Source: Rotaria socialis
Lineage: Eukaryota; Rotifera; Eurotatoria; Philodinida; Philodinidae
DNA: 64,000 nt
NCBI GenBank assembly: GCA_905331475.1
Contig: CAJNYU010001982.1
Location: forward strand, 62,001 to 126,000
Direction of reading: 5' to 3'
Numbering within the stretch: the stretch's first letter is position 1; each line of letters opens with the position of its first letter. A program made the translations under genes and the position numbers. Shown here piece after piece: positions 34,715 to 46,755 of the stretch. The notes below the pieces were generated by a model. It was given only the letters and a program-made list of their open reading frames with translations. It was not told the DNA's origin and did no database searches.

Positions 34715-35995
34715 AATTGCTTTGTTAGATGAATAATTAGATAAATTATACGTTATTGAGTTACAAGTACTTTTTTTGTTAGGTAAAAATAAAATGCTCT
34801 TTCGTGAAATAGCAGCTTATTCCTTTAAATTTCACGGTTCCTTCATCTATCATGAAAATTGAAATAATAATATGAACACACTTAACTCCGTTAATTCTGC
34901 ACTCATCACCGCTTTTTTAGCTGCTTTGAACCGAGGAGAGCACATATGTAGGTAGGTAAGCACACTTGAACCAATTGATTATAATAGGTTGTCATTTACG
35001 CAAATCAATGATGAACGTAACATTACATTTGAAGTAACGTAAAGTAGTAGCTGCGTGTGAATCACAGGTGCAAAATAATATTTATAGATGGCGTACACAG
35101 TTTGTAAAAATAGAAAATAAGAAAATTCTGTGATCAAATATATACACTGCACAGGCAATGCTCGGTATGAACTGGTGAATATAATTCACAAAAACTCGCT
35201 TAATATAACATTATATATGGCTTAAACTGACCGATTTAAATTGATCAGGTTCTATCTAACAGAAACTTTGTATATATAACTATATATATGATGAAAAAAC
35301 AGAATGCAATACTAGTTGAAACCTAGAACAGGTCTACTTTAAGCAGTACCTAGTGGCAAAACAACTGCCTTGAGTATTTAATTTCTAATGAAAATTACTG
35401 TAGATGTGCCAAGTCTCCTTTAGCAATGTGCAGTCATTCTGTAATTATTAAAAGAGATTCTCTTTTCGAAGAAGATAATGGCAATGCATTCAGGCTCTTT
35501 TTTTGGACTAAATGGTAATTTTAATTTGATCAATAAGTCAATGCAGCGTCTTAGAGTCCTTGAAGAAGAAGAAATGAACTTTGTCGTAGTGACAATAATT
35601 TTTATTATTCGACCAAAATAATGTTAATATTCAAAAAAACAACTTTTCTACAAATTGACTGTTGCATAATTAAAAGAGCGCAAATGTTTTGAACTGCTTG
35701 TTTCATCATTTTGTATGGCATATTACGAATAGGTGCTGTGAACAAAATTGGCTGTTGACTAGTTGATTAATCTAATAGTCATTTTGTTGTTGTTATTCTG
35801 TTTTATTACTCAAAACGAAAAATTGCGGTATTAAGATATCAATTTCAAGTGACAATAGGAAAAAGGAGACTAATATCACAATAGAAAAATATTGACTAGT
35901 GACCTTGGATATTGAAATATAAAAGTTCGATGCGATAGCACCATATTCCACTATACTTTATTCTTAATATCAAAATCACTTCATAAGCGACGAAA
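34715..35995. other. Divergent upstream region, about 1.3 kb
   Basis: This spacer separates the SLC46-like gene (minus) from the EGF/chitin-binding gene (plus), so it must hold both promoters. It is AT-rich with no protein-like open segment. About 60 bp before the plus-strand start lies TTGAAATATAAAAGTTCG, a plausible TATA-containing core (ATATAAAAG near 35918). Confidence 0.5.
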
Positions 35996-36928
35996 ATGCA
36001 AATAATTTTTGTGTCATTAATTGTTGTTTTACTTCAACAAAATATTCAACTAGCGCACGGAGGTAACTACATATTAGTTAATGTTCATTCGATATCATTC
36101 AAATATTTTGTGTTTCTAGTTACATGTGCAAGCAATCCATGTAATATCACACCTCCTTTCGATGCAAGCACCGGCTACTGTTGTTACGATGTTCCACCTA
36201 ATAACGTTGATTCTGTATGTGTATGTCCAAATAATATCCCACCGGTGCTCAATGGACCTTGCCGTAAGAAACCAAATAACGACTTTTAGCAAAATGAATA
36301 ACTGCTTTTTATTTTGCTATCGAATATAGGCAATTCTACAGCACCAGGTGCAGCATCTTGCAGTCGAACATGTTTCAATGGTGGTGTATGTAATATTGTC
36401 AATGGTGCCGAAGTATGTTGGTGTACTTTAGGTTTTTCTGGTTCATTTTGTGAACTTCAAGGTTTGTTGTTCATAGTTTTAGTATTTTCTCCAAAAAGAT
36501 TCTATTTCAATTATTTAGGTACTGTTGGTCGTTGTGTGCTTGGACTATGTCAATATGGAACTTGTGTTGAAAACACAATAGGAACAGCAGTACATGCTTA
36601 TTGCCACTGTAATCCAGGCTGGACTGGAATGAAATGCAATCAACGTTTGTATTTTATTTCCAGCAAAATTTGAATTCACTATTATTTTGTGATTTATTAG
36701 GCTACTTTACATGTACACAAGCAGGTGTGTTTCCTGATACCGCATATTGTGCCACTGGTCGATATTTCTATTGTCCTCAAGTCAATGGAGGTAAATCTAT
36801 CACGTAGAATAATATTTATTGATAACGATGTAAGTTTGATTTCAGCACCAATTATTGCAACGTGCCCCAATGGAATGAGATTCAACCGTGTGACAAACAA
36901 TTGTGATGCCAACTATTTTTGTACATAA
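35996..36928 (+). CDS. Secreted EGF-like / chitin-binding (CBM14) protein
   Basis: Six short exons join in phase, each close to one domain. Exon 1 (35996-36062) is a signal peptide, MQIIFVSLIVVLLQQNIQLA. Exon 2 (36120 on) is Cys-rich: VTCASNPCNITPPF, CCYDVPPN, VCVCPNNIPPVLNGPC. Exon 3 is an EGF-like domain: CSRTCFNGGVCNIVNGAEVC then WCTLGFSGSFCE. Exon 4 is a second EGF-like domain: CVLGLCQYGTCVENTIGT then YCHCNPGWTGMKC. Exons 5 and 6 form a type-2 chitin-binding (peritrophin/CBM14) domain: FTCTQAGVFPDTAYCATGRY, FYCPQVNG and CPNGMRFNRVTNNCDANYFC, with the usual six cysteines and aromatic residues. There is no membrane anchor, so the product is secreted and may sit on a chitinous surface such as the trophi, cuticle or eggshell. 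The total is about 225 residues. Confidence 0.85.
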
Positions 36929-37423
36929 ATGGAATGCACAATTCACTATTGAATATTTAATTAGAACTTCATTAAAAAGATGTACTTGATATTGACATGC
37001 ATGCAAATTTCTTTTTTCTCTGATATATTTAATAAATAGAATCAAAAATATATTTATCTTCTATTCAATTTTTTGTTATCAAAGGATTTCATTTAAGTGT
37101 ATTATTTGATTAATCGAAAAATATGTTTCTTCAATAATATATTTACTTATTGACAACTGATCTCTTTGATAATAGAAAAGCAAAATTTTTTTTCAGTATC
37201 AAGTAACTAAGCCTTGAACCGAACGTATTTATTTAAACTGAAGCTAGCTATTTAGTAAACCAAAAAACATAAAATCATGAATACTGCTCGAATATTAGAG
37301 CTTTACAATACAAAAGGAAAACATGAAACAATAATTTTTCCGTATCATCCGTAGGAAAGCAAAATCAAAATTTCAGATCATAGGGAGAACAATAAATATT
37401 ACAAAGCACAATATTAAATACGA
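36929..37423. other. Convergent 3' spacer
   Basis: About 500 bp between the stop codons of the EGF/CBM14 gene (plus) and the SLC16-like gene (minus). AATAAA occurs at about 37030, a likely polyadenylation signal for the plus-strand gene. Nothing else is supported. Confidence 0.5.
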
Positions 37424-39558
37424 TCACCCATCTAATGCTGATGGACTGTTGTCTTTCATTTGTTTTAAGTTAAGTTTTTCTCGACGAATAATCCACATAA
37501 GAGCAAAGTGCATCAATGCACTAGTTATAAAACTAATACCACCAATAATGAATGGAATATTGAAACTATCGGTAAAATCTCGAATTGCACCCATAATCTA
37601 AATTTTGAAAAATTCCCATATAAAAAAGAATGAAAAACAAAAGATAAAATAAACTTACAGGGGGAGCAGACAATGATGTAATTCCTCGGAACATCAAGGT
37701 TAAACCTAAAGCACTGCTATAGCGTTCAAGACCAACTATTTGACAAACAATTACAGGACTTAAAGAAACATGAAAGGCTAAAAGAAGTTTAAAATTTTTT
37801 ATTTTAGCTCTATAAGCAAAAGAAACAATTACCAATAAAGCCACCCCATATAATACAATAAACTATTAGATGTGCATATGTTTGACAAAATGGTACGAGT
37901 AGTGTTGTTACACCAGCTACAGTTAAACCAATATTATTAACAAGTAATGCACTCATATGCGGAATTTTTGTTATCCAACCAGATACGAATCGAGAAGCTG
38001 TATTAGTAAAACCTAAAAGAAAATGAATTCTTTAATAATTCAATCATAAGAAACAATTCTATTTACCAATGAGGGATAGCAAAGAAACAGCAGCTACTTG
38101 ACCAATATTTTTCTCTTGTGTCGCTACTTTAACAATGAACAGGTAAGGTGTATAATAACCGATCATTGAACAGACATTGGCCTTTATAAAAATGAGAAAT
38201 AAATAAAATAAAAAACGGACACAATCAATCTCTTGATATTATTAAGTTTCTGAAAGTCTTTACCAAACAAATAATAACCATTTTTCTGTCATTTAAAACA
38301 TTTATATTTGTCATTGAAAGGAAAACATCCCAAAATGCTTTCATTGCTGATTTTTCTTTTGTTTCAGGTATTTTAGTTGTTTCTTGAATATAAGTAGGTA
38401 TATCCAGTTGATATTGATGATATTCAGGTAAATCTCGTGTATCACCTTGATAGAGTATGTCTTCCTTATATAGACTATCACGAATATAATGTAAAACGAA
38501 ATCATTCAAAGAAACCAACAGCAAAACTTACGGGCGAACAGCATCGTCAACGTTAATACTCTGTCTTGATTTAGCTGAAGTGGTTGAATTAAGTCGTGCT
38601 CGTTTTTGTAACATTTCTTCTTTTTCTTCATCTGCCACATTTGAATCAAGTTTTTGATCTGATTTAGAGGCATCGACATCTTTCGTCTCGTTAAGTGAAA
38701 GTAATGTTGTCTACAATCATTTTTTGGGAAAAGAGCTAATTTTAAATAATTAATTAATTACCTTAGCTGGAAAATTAATTTCATCGGGATTTCTATCAAA
38801 AGAAGAAAGGAGAAAATTAATTTTAATTAAAAACTATCTGATGATGACATTTTGGAGAGAAAACAAAATTGAATCATACTGTATATAATTAGCATCTTTT
38901 TAATTGAAAAAGAAAACCTTGTGAAATATTTTTGACTCAATACAAATGAATAGACATGATAAACAAGGAACTTCTTTCCATTACATTAATAACAGATGAA
39001 TAATTCGTCCATTAGTAAATCACGCTATCTGGCATAACAGTTTTCCATAGACAATTCTTGTAGAGTACAGACATCAAACTTACAATTCGTTTACTTGTGA
39101 TATACGCCGTTTTCGTATTGGCTTTAAAGGAGCCATAAAGGCAGAACAAACCGCACATAAGAGAACGATACCCGACATTATTATTAAGCCGTACTTCCAC
39201 TTGTAGCGATTGAATAAGAATCTTGACAATGGTCCAAATGTAATTGAACCTATGCCTGTACCTGCAGTAACAATGCCTAAAAATAAAATGAAATATTTAG
39301 CATCGAAAATAAAGAAAATGCAGTGCATTCAACCTGTAGCTATAGCTCGTTTGTCTTCAAAATAGTAACCAACCATGACAATACTTGGCAAATAGACGAG
39401 ACCCATACCAATACCACCAATAAAGCCAAATAATATCCACATTATATAAATACTTGAGGAATAGACTGATGCTGCAATGGCACTGCCTGCAATAATACTT
39501 CCAATTATACCAATTGGACGACATCCCCATCTATTACATAGTGCAGAAGCGACAGGTG
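37424..39558 (-). CDS. SLC16-like monocarboxylate transporter, N-terminal exon not found
   Basis: At least eight exons join in phase. The first visible one (39558 down) reads PVASALCNRWGCRPIGIIGS and FGFIGGIGMGLVYLPSIVMV then GYYFEDKRAIATG, the classic MCT TM3-TM5 region (NRxGCRPV; GxGxGLxYxPxxxxxxxYFxKrRAlAtG). Next come GIVTAGTGIGSITFGPLSRF and MAPLKPIRKRR, a charged central loop over two small exons (DEINFPAK; DVDASKSDQKLDSNVADEEK), and the second half (VCSMIGYYTPYLFIV, ASRFVSGWITKIP, YSSALGLTLMFRGITSLSAP, MGAIRDFTDSFNIPFIIGGI). The C-terminal tail is short and stops at 37424-37426. The first visible exon starts in phase 1, so a preceding exon with TM1-2 and the PDGGWGW motif is required, but I found none within about 3 kb upstream. 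Expected role: proton-linked transport of monocarboxylates or related solutes at the plasma membrane. Confidence 0.85.
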
Positions 39559-39599
39559 CTATATTAAAACAATAGAAGAAAAATAAATGTGGAAACTTC

Positions 39600-40130
39600 G
39601 GATTTCATCCGAGAGTTATGTGTACTGCCAAAAGCGCATGGGACATATGAGTCATTCTAGAATGTCTGAACACCAAAATTATCATGAGAAACTGGGCAAT
39701 TTGATTTCTGGATGTAGTTTTTGTGCATTTTGAGACGTTTTTCAGGCGATGTTTCATCAGAAAGCTACGGTTTAGTTCAAAACTAATATCAGATTCGGAA
39801 TCAGCGTTAAAAACTGAGTCGATTTATATATGTTGTGAATAATTCTGAGAAAGATTTATTTTTTGAAAAAAATTCCCTGTACTCCTCCTCAGGGATGGCC
39901 TGGTCAAAAATGACAATTTTTTCGATAACTCAACCATTTCTTGAGGGATTCTTCTCATCTTCGAACTCGACCGAGATATTCATGAGATTGAACTGTGTGG
40001 AAAATTTCATCACGGTCTGACTCTCCTTTCGCAAGTTATCGTGCCTACGGCCGGCCGGACACACTGACCGATTCTAGAGTGTACTCACTTTTTGAGTACA
40101 CAAAAAGAACGTCGTACAACATAATGTGAG
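39600..40130. repeat. Candidate dispersed repeat with terminal hairpin
   Basis: This roughly 530-bp block is less AT-rich than its surroundings and ends with CCTACGGCCGGCCGGACACA followed by a perfect 9-bp stem hairpin (40077-40099: GTGTACTCA, CTTTT loop, TGAGTACAC). A small ORF at 39835-40020 is not convincing. The block lies exactly where the missing first exon of the SLC16-like gene would be expected. A Helitron-type end is possible on the minus strand (hairpin then TCTAG), but the expected CTRR-T ending is not met. Confidence 0.4.
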
Positions 40131-41105
40131 TGTAAACTTGAATGCTCTTCTGATATCCATATTCGCATTTGATTATTTTTTGATCTTTTGGCAACTTTCC
40201 CACATAATTCATTGTTGTAGAGTAAGCATCGTATGATGATCGTGATGATGCTAATTAGCAAAAAGATTTTCTCAATTTATCTAGTTTTAGTGAACTTAAA
40301 TTTTCATCAACAAATATTTCGTCATCGGTTAAATAGAGCTGTCAGAAAAAGACTGTTCAAATTAACGTATCTGTACTCTTCTTTTAAAGAACTTCGGGAA
40401 AATTCTAACTTTATTTACTTCTGTTTTCTTATATCATCTCGTTTTATTGGTTCGAATTGTTCATCTCTATTTGAATTATCATTGATTCGATCACCCTCAA
40501 TTGGCAAGAATAATTGGATTAAGAAGGGTTAGATAATCCTTTTTTTAATTTTTATCTAGCGACAGGAAGTCACCAGGGCTTCTGAGTCGAATGAAGCTAT
40601 TTTAGCCAACTTTTTTCGGTCTCATTTCTTTTATTGGAAAACTTAATCAGATCTGATAGACTTTGAAATTCCTTGGTTTCTCTGATCTCATTATCTCTGT
40701 ACACACATGATTTTTTTTCTCTTTGTATTGTTCAAAAATATGAAAACACATTTACTAAAAGAAAATTTAATGTCACATTCGACCTATTGATTAATTATAG
40801 TGTGTGTCACACGTAGTACAATCGATATTGATTCGCTTAAGTTTATATGCTTTTTCTTTTGCTCCACCGTTTATAGAACAAAGAGACAGCGAATACATAT
40901 AAAAACGAAGACATTGAATCACATTCATGCATATCTACGAATTACAGTTGACTGATTGTCGTTTGCTTTCACCGATGATTTTTATTTTGATATATTTTAG
41001 ATGAATAAAGTCATACAAAATTGACTTGAACCGTATTGTGACGTTCTTATCAAAAATGGATATAGCAAATGTGTATCATCGGTGGTGAAGAAACGATTAT
41101 ATAAA

Positions 41106-42228
41106 ATGCAAGATCACGTCCATCGTTATTGTCAACCAAATGTGAATGATGTGAGACCCATGGCGATTATATTTTTTTTCAATGATGGGTGTAAGCAAAT
41201 AATTATATACATAAAGGCTCGCTGAAATTCACAACGTTGTATTAACGAAATCGTTGTTGAAATTCAAATCTTTGTCTTTTTTCTATATAAATCACTTGTT
41301 TAAAGAAAATTTTCACTCTAATGAACGCATTTGAGGTTTATCCATATTTTATTATCATAGATGTTCATGCAGTCCAGACACGTCGACAAGCAAAAGCCAC
41401 ACAAGATTCGTCAACAATTTCTTTTTCAGCATCTAACAGTAAGTAACTCGAAAGATGATACCTATAGCATTACAAATAATACATGGATAAAAAGTTCTCC
41501 GACATTTCTATCGATATAGATAGAAAAATTTGGTAGAACTCCTTTGCGCCCCTTATTATTTGAATATATGCATTGAAACTATAACCGGTTTTGTTTTCCT
41601 ATCTAGGCTCTAATCCTGTTGATCAATTTGATTTGCAAGTGACTTAGTTTTGTCCATAGGCAAAGAAAAAATCTTTCTGTATTGATTTCTCCAGACTGAC
41701 AGTCAACGATCAATTAATTTCATCTCAATTTCTGACAACAGCTCCAATGTATAACAGTCATCAACCAGTCGATACTTTTTTTGATGTTTGTGCATCACCA
41801 AGCTACAACTTAACTCCGCAACTTTGTTTTTCTGAAGATTCACTTTATGTAAGTCTAATGAATGCGTATTTTTATCATACAGATTTTTTGTATATCCATC
41901 TTCAGAGTGATGAAGAAGATGAAGACAAATGGTTGATTAAATTAGAACAAGAAAATGGTAGCAAAATAAAAAATTGCGATGAAAAAATGAAGCAAGAGTG
42001 GCAAGAAGCACTAGAAGAGTTTCAAGAAAAATGGAATGAGAAGGTGAAGAAAGAATGAGGCAGGATATAAATGAACAACAGCGTCAACGCTTAATAAAAA
42101 AACAAGGGTGAGTACCCTTTTTCTAGTTCTAGCATTTGTTAACTGTCTTTATTGTAGAAAAAAACCATCAACGAATAAGCGTAAAAAGCAAACAAAACGG
42201 ATCAATAAAGGACATTTGTTTTCGTAAA
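41106..42228 (+). CDS. Unrecognised acidic/basic coiled-coil protein (gene model tentative)
   Basis: Exons 41106-41190, 41361-41438 and 41742 onward join in phase with good splice sites. The start is MQDHVHRYCQPNVNDVRPMA, then YVHAVQTRRQAKATQDSSTI, then PMYNSHQPVDTFFDVCASPS. A 57-bp segment (41849-41905) looks like an intron (GTAAGT ... TTCAG) but is also open and a multiple of three. The next part is acidic then helical: SDEEDEDKWLIKLEQENGSK and KQEWQEALEEFQEKWNEK. The frame closes at TGA 42056-42058, yet in the next frame MRQDINEQQRQRLIKKQG continues and splices to KKPSTNKRKKQTKRINKGHL ending at TAA 42226-42228, so either a very short intron or a one-step frameshift lies near 42045. The basic end could be a nuclear signal. 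No known domain is recognised. Confidence 0.45.
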
Positions 42229-42634
42229 TGATTTTTTTTATAATGTGATTTTTTCTCTGTTTATATCGAGTCAATTCCGTGTATGCAAGAAACCGGTTTA
42301 TTATTTCAAAAAATATTTTGTAACTATTAGAATTACCAATAAATATCAATAAAGAAAGAATACTAATTTCATTTTTCACCGAAAGCTAAAATCCATTTTT
42401 TCAAATTGATATCGGAGGCGTTAGTTTTAAAATAAACTTCATATTAGAATAAATATAAAGTAAATTGATTGATTTAGATGATTATTAAATATTAAGAGAA
42501 AAAAAAGAGTATTATAAATTCCTTATCATTGATTATTTTTCAATTTCAAATGGCTGATCGATGGAATAACAGATAGTGTTTCTTTCAATATTTATTTTAA
42601 CACGAGTTTGTTTTTCTCACTTCGACATACATAG

Positions 42635-42781
42635 TAGGGGTGTAGAGCTCACGCTCACATTCATGAGCGGTCATCTCCAAAAACAGACTACGTGACTCGA
42701 ATGATTGCAAGGTTTGTAGTACTTGTTTCAAAGCAGTAAAATCGACTCCAATTTTGTATATTAGGAAGCTGTACATCCCTA
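42635..42781. mobile_element. hAT-like MITE, about 147 bp
   Basis: The left end is TAGGGGTGTAGAGCT and the right end, read on the minus strand, is TAGGGATGTACAGCT: 13 of 15 bases agree. The flanking 8-mers are ATACATAG and ATATGTAG, matching at 6 of 8 as expected for an aged 8-bp hAT target duplication. There is no ORF of transposase type. The ends resemble those of the element at 47469 (TAGGGATG). Confidence 0.6.
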
Positions 42782-42789
42782 ATATGTAG

Positions 42790-45190
42790 GGTGCTTAAAA
42801 ATTTCTGGCAACAACTGTCTAAAATTTTTTCCTCATGTTGACTTATTCTGGTAGCAGTATGAGTTATGCTTTGAAACATCAATAAAAAATTTCACAACTG
42901 TCTATTATGGCAAATTCTAATTAAAATTTTAAGGCACCTCTATTTTTAGATGAACAAACAGTGTATACCCTCATTTATAAAAAAAACTCGGTTCTTATTA
43001 CGTTTAACTGTTACACACAAGTAATGGTCATCGACATGGAAAGTTTATTCACTGGGCCCTAAACTGTCGGAATGATGATGTATATGTGGCAGGCGAGTTT
43101 GGAATTTAGTTGAGTTTGGAATAGCTTTTTCTTAATTTTTTTAATAGAATTTTTGTTGAGATCTGCCTTTAGAAAATTTTGTATTGATAATTATTCCTTC
43201 CATCTTTTTACAAGGTTTTCATATAAATTCAACTCTCTGTACATTTGTTAAACAATGGGGACATGCGAACATTGAACTTATCTGAGAAAAATAAATTCTT
43301 TTATTTATACAACTTTTCTAAATCAAATATAAAAATGTACTAAACATCTTTGTAATAACATCTGATGATTAATTCAGGGGAGATTAATTATATTATGAGT
43401 CATACCGGTAGAATTTAAATAAAACAAAAATTTTATTATTATTATTATACATAAAGCACAAAGTAATCATTTACCTATAATTTCTTTCATTCATTCGACT
43501 CAATTTAATAGTAAAATCTTTTTTCCTTTTAAATATATTTTATTTTATGAAACACGAGCAGGGAAAAAAAACAAATTCAAATAATTTTATTTCGCACATT
43601 CCAATCTCAACTGAAATTCTCATGTCAACTGTGACACATATATATATAGAATTGTTATTGTAAGAGTATTTTGAAACAACTGGTAAAACACATGAAAATG
43701 CTTGTGGGGTCAATTAAAGTGTATAGTTGTATTGATAGATAAAAATGTTTCAAACATGACAAATTTATGTTACATATATTATATTATTTCATTTATGAAA
43801 GTATATAATGATTTTTAGAAGAAGTTGAAGAATGATTCATTCATGTACCTGTAGTTTTCGTCAATTTAAGATTACTTGTAGATGATATTTTTACATTTAG
43901 TGTAGAAGTTTGCATAAAATGGAGTAGAACAATTATAACTTTGTTGTTAATGCTTGTGAGGGTGTGAGTGTCTCTCCTTTGGTAAAACTCAAACGGGCAT
44001 TCACACCCACACGCTTCTTTGCCCGAATATTAATTAAATCATTATTTTTTTTCGTTCCCTTTATTGTATTACAAGTTAATTCAAAGAATTTTTCACAAAA
44101 ATCTACTCAAGTCATGGAAATGAAATTTATTCTATAATTAAAATACAAAACAGAAAAACTTCTCTCATCATCAATTGTAAAAAGAGGTTTACAATTAAAA
44201 ATGTTAAAAAAAATTTATTCTTGATGAGAATTCCTGTTGTAGAATTATGATAAAACAACACATGAAAGCACTCAGATAATTTGTTTTTAAAGATTTCATC
44301 ACATGAGTTTTTTTTTATTGTATTTGTCGTTGTGGTTTGATGTTTCTTTTTTCTTTTTTTTGTCATTTAAAATGGATAGAGAGGCTTGCGAGTGACTCTT
44401 ACCTAAATTGAGCATCAGCACGTGACGAAATTTCAATAGTTTATTAAAAATAACTATTTTTACAAAAGAAAGCTCGTCTGAAAAGTAAAAATCTTTCACG
44501 AAAAAAGGACGCTATAAAATTTATATTAGTATGATATATTGATTACAACTATTTCTATCGAATCATCCTTTGTCAAACTCATTTATGATAGAAGTAGTGA
44601 TCCTTTTATGCGTGTTTTTTAAAAAACGAATCCACTCGTAATTGAAATACAGACTGGTTTATCGTTAGTAAGTATAATTAAAACAGGGCTTTGATATGAA
44701 GTTCAGATGGCAACTTTTGCGTAGATAAAATGATTCATTTTTATGTTCTACGATAACACATCTATGACTCATAGAATGGAATTATTGTTGGATAAGGTAA
44801 TATAAACTCTTTTTTTTTAGAAGCATCACAAAAACATCTGTAAATTAGACTTAAATTTCGAAAAAGTTAGTATGAATAACGAAATCACCGATAAGTAGTT
44901 TGTGAAGAATACTTTTAGGGCGTTGTTGTGTAATCATGATTAATTAGTTAGTATACTCGAAGTCGAGTTGTGAGAAGCAGTATGAAATGAGTACCTTGCG
45001 AGTCTGAACGGTAAAGATACATTTTAGTATAGTGACATTTTACACAGTCCCAGCTGAATCTAATATCATGGGCAGCAGAGCTAAATCCTTTGTTTAAATG
45101 ATTAAAAGAAATAGTTTTGTTTCAGATTATGAATTGATGTATCTTTCGTTATTCTTTACAGGAATTAAATTAAGCTCATAGAAAATTGTG
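42790..45190. other. Intergenic, about 2.4 kb, no gene seen
   Basis: AT-rich and homopolymer-rich. The only structured piece I see is the small hairpin at 43956-44020. ORFs at 44127-44499 minus are Lys/Asn/Phe-rich and unsupported. Confidence 0.5.
43956..44020. repeat. Short imperfect hairpin
   Basis: GCTTGTGAGGGTGTGAGTG (from about 43956) pairs with CATTCACACCCACACGCTT (ending about 44014) with few mismatches, separated by a loop of about 25 bases. It could be a tiny foldback element or a transcribed hairpin; nothing further distinguishes these. Confidence 0.5.
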
Positions 45191-45246
45191 GAAGAAGATG
45201 ATAATAACAATCAAAGACTTTGAGGAGATATTTGCTTGGAACAGGT

Positions 45247-46755
45247 CTAACAGGAACTCTTGTCGATTTCAAACATTTGAATTCGATTATTTATATAATC
45301 GGCCACCCATAAGTTCCCATTGCGATCGAATGTTAAATCAGTCTGGAATCGGAGTTGATCTGGTTCATCTCCTTCTCCACGCCTTCCAACAATGGTGACA
45401 CCTGTTTTGCTTCCATTGAACCAACGTGTTACTCGATGATTGTGATAATCAGTCACATACATCGTGCCCATATGGTCCATAACAATTGCAGTAGGTTCAT
45501 TGAATTGATTGGTAACATTTCCTCTACCATTTCCACCTGCTACAATGACACCTTCAGTAGCTCCGACAGACCATTTAATTATACGATCATTTTCTCCATC
45601 AGCTATATAAATTGATTGGCTCCGATCGACGAAGAAATAGGATGCGCCTGCGAGCTGATTCAGAGCACTACCTTTTCCGTTGCCACCGGCAACTGTCTGT
45701 TCACCCGGCCATTTTATTACGTGAGATTCATCTGTCTGAGAACTTATATACAATGATCCTTCATAGTCCATTGCTATTCCCCAACATGATGTATTTTGGA
45801 CAAGTGTAACACCTTGACTATCATTGTGATACCATCGTTGTATTCGGTTGTTACCACTATCACAAATAAACATAGTTCCATTTTTATCAAGCACAATTCC
45901 ATTAGGATAGCTGAGTTGATTACTAGCATTGCCGCCCGTTTTGCTACCGGCCACCAGCTCACCAATTTTAGCTCCAGGCGTAGAGTATTCATAAATGATA
46001 TTTCACATTTCTAAGACAATGCACTGCTACTCAGTGAAAAGAAAATGACAAAATAGTGGAAGAAACAAACCTCCATTTGACGATACGATTATGAAAAGTA
46101 TCGGCAATAAAAAGATTAAAATCATCATCAATAAACAAACTCGACGGATTCAGTAAATTAGTCAATTGATTTCCAAATCCATTTCCTCCTCCAGCTTTGG
46201 TAGTACCATTTGGGTTCCATGTTGCTGTTACACAAATGCCATCGTTTGGTACCAGTGGAGCAACTAAATATTGACAAATAAAATTCTATCAAAGTTGAAT
46301 CTATTTTTCATACTCGTTGTTGTTGTTAATACAGGAGTTGGACATATATGTTGACTAGCCATGTGAACTGGATAACACAATGGACGACTTTGACATCGGG
46401 AATGTTTCACACAAACATGTCCAGGTGCAAAACATGTTTGATTATTTGCAGCACACACGCTCAACGTGGAACACTTAAGATGAAGATGGGCACAAATACC
46501 TTGGCCATCATTTGAGACTAAAGGAAAACAGCCACATGCAATATTTGACGAACACGATTGGTAGTCTGAAGTATTTTGACAGATTTGCGCATTGTTTTGA
46601 TCTAGTTCATCGAGAAACAATCGATAAAAGACATCTAATTAAATTCGTATACATACGCGGGAAACTAAAATTACGTCGAAACATCTTACAACAGCAATAG
46701 AAAGATTTTTACATACTTCAATATTATCACCAATAATAAACACGTTGTCCACTTC
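45247..46755 (-). CDS. Secreted NHL-repeat protein with Cys-rich N-terminal region
   Basis: Three coding segments are clear. The 5' one (46620 down to about 46313) is Cys-rich: QICQNTSDYQSCSSNIACGC, CAHLHLKCSTLSVCAANNQTC, HVCVKHSRCQSRPLCYPV. The next (about 46260-46075) begins the propeller: GGNGFGNQLTNLLNPSSLFI and FNLFIADTFHNRIVKW. The last (45992-45247) holds further NHL blades: LSYPNGIVLDKNGTMFICDS, GNNRIQRW, IYIADGENDRIIKWS, FNEPTAIVMDHMGTMYVTDY, HNHRVTRW, NGNLWVADYINNRIQMFEI. The repeated pattern (P-x-G-hydrophobic...D-x-x-G-x-hydrophobic-hydrophobic-D...N-R-hydrophobic) gives at least six blades, so a closed six-bladed propeller is plausible. A likely signal peptide MKWTTCLLLVIILK starts at 46755 with a GTATGT donor, but its phase does not join the next exon simply. 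Ligand unknown. Confidence 0.8.

Noticed and set aside
40233..40532. 99-codon plus-strand ORF
   Set aside because: F/L/S/K-rich composition, no domain, no splice partner; it lies between a repeat and an unrelated gene.
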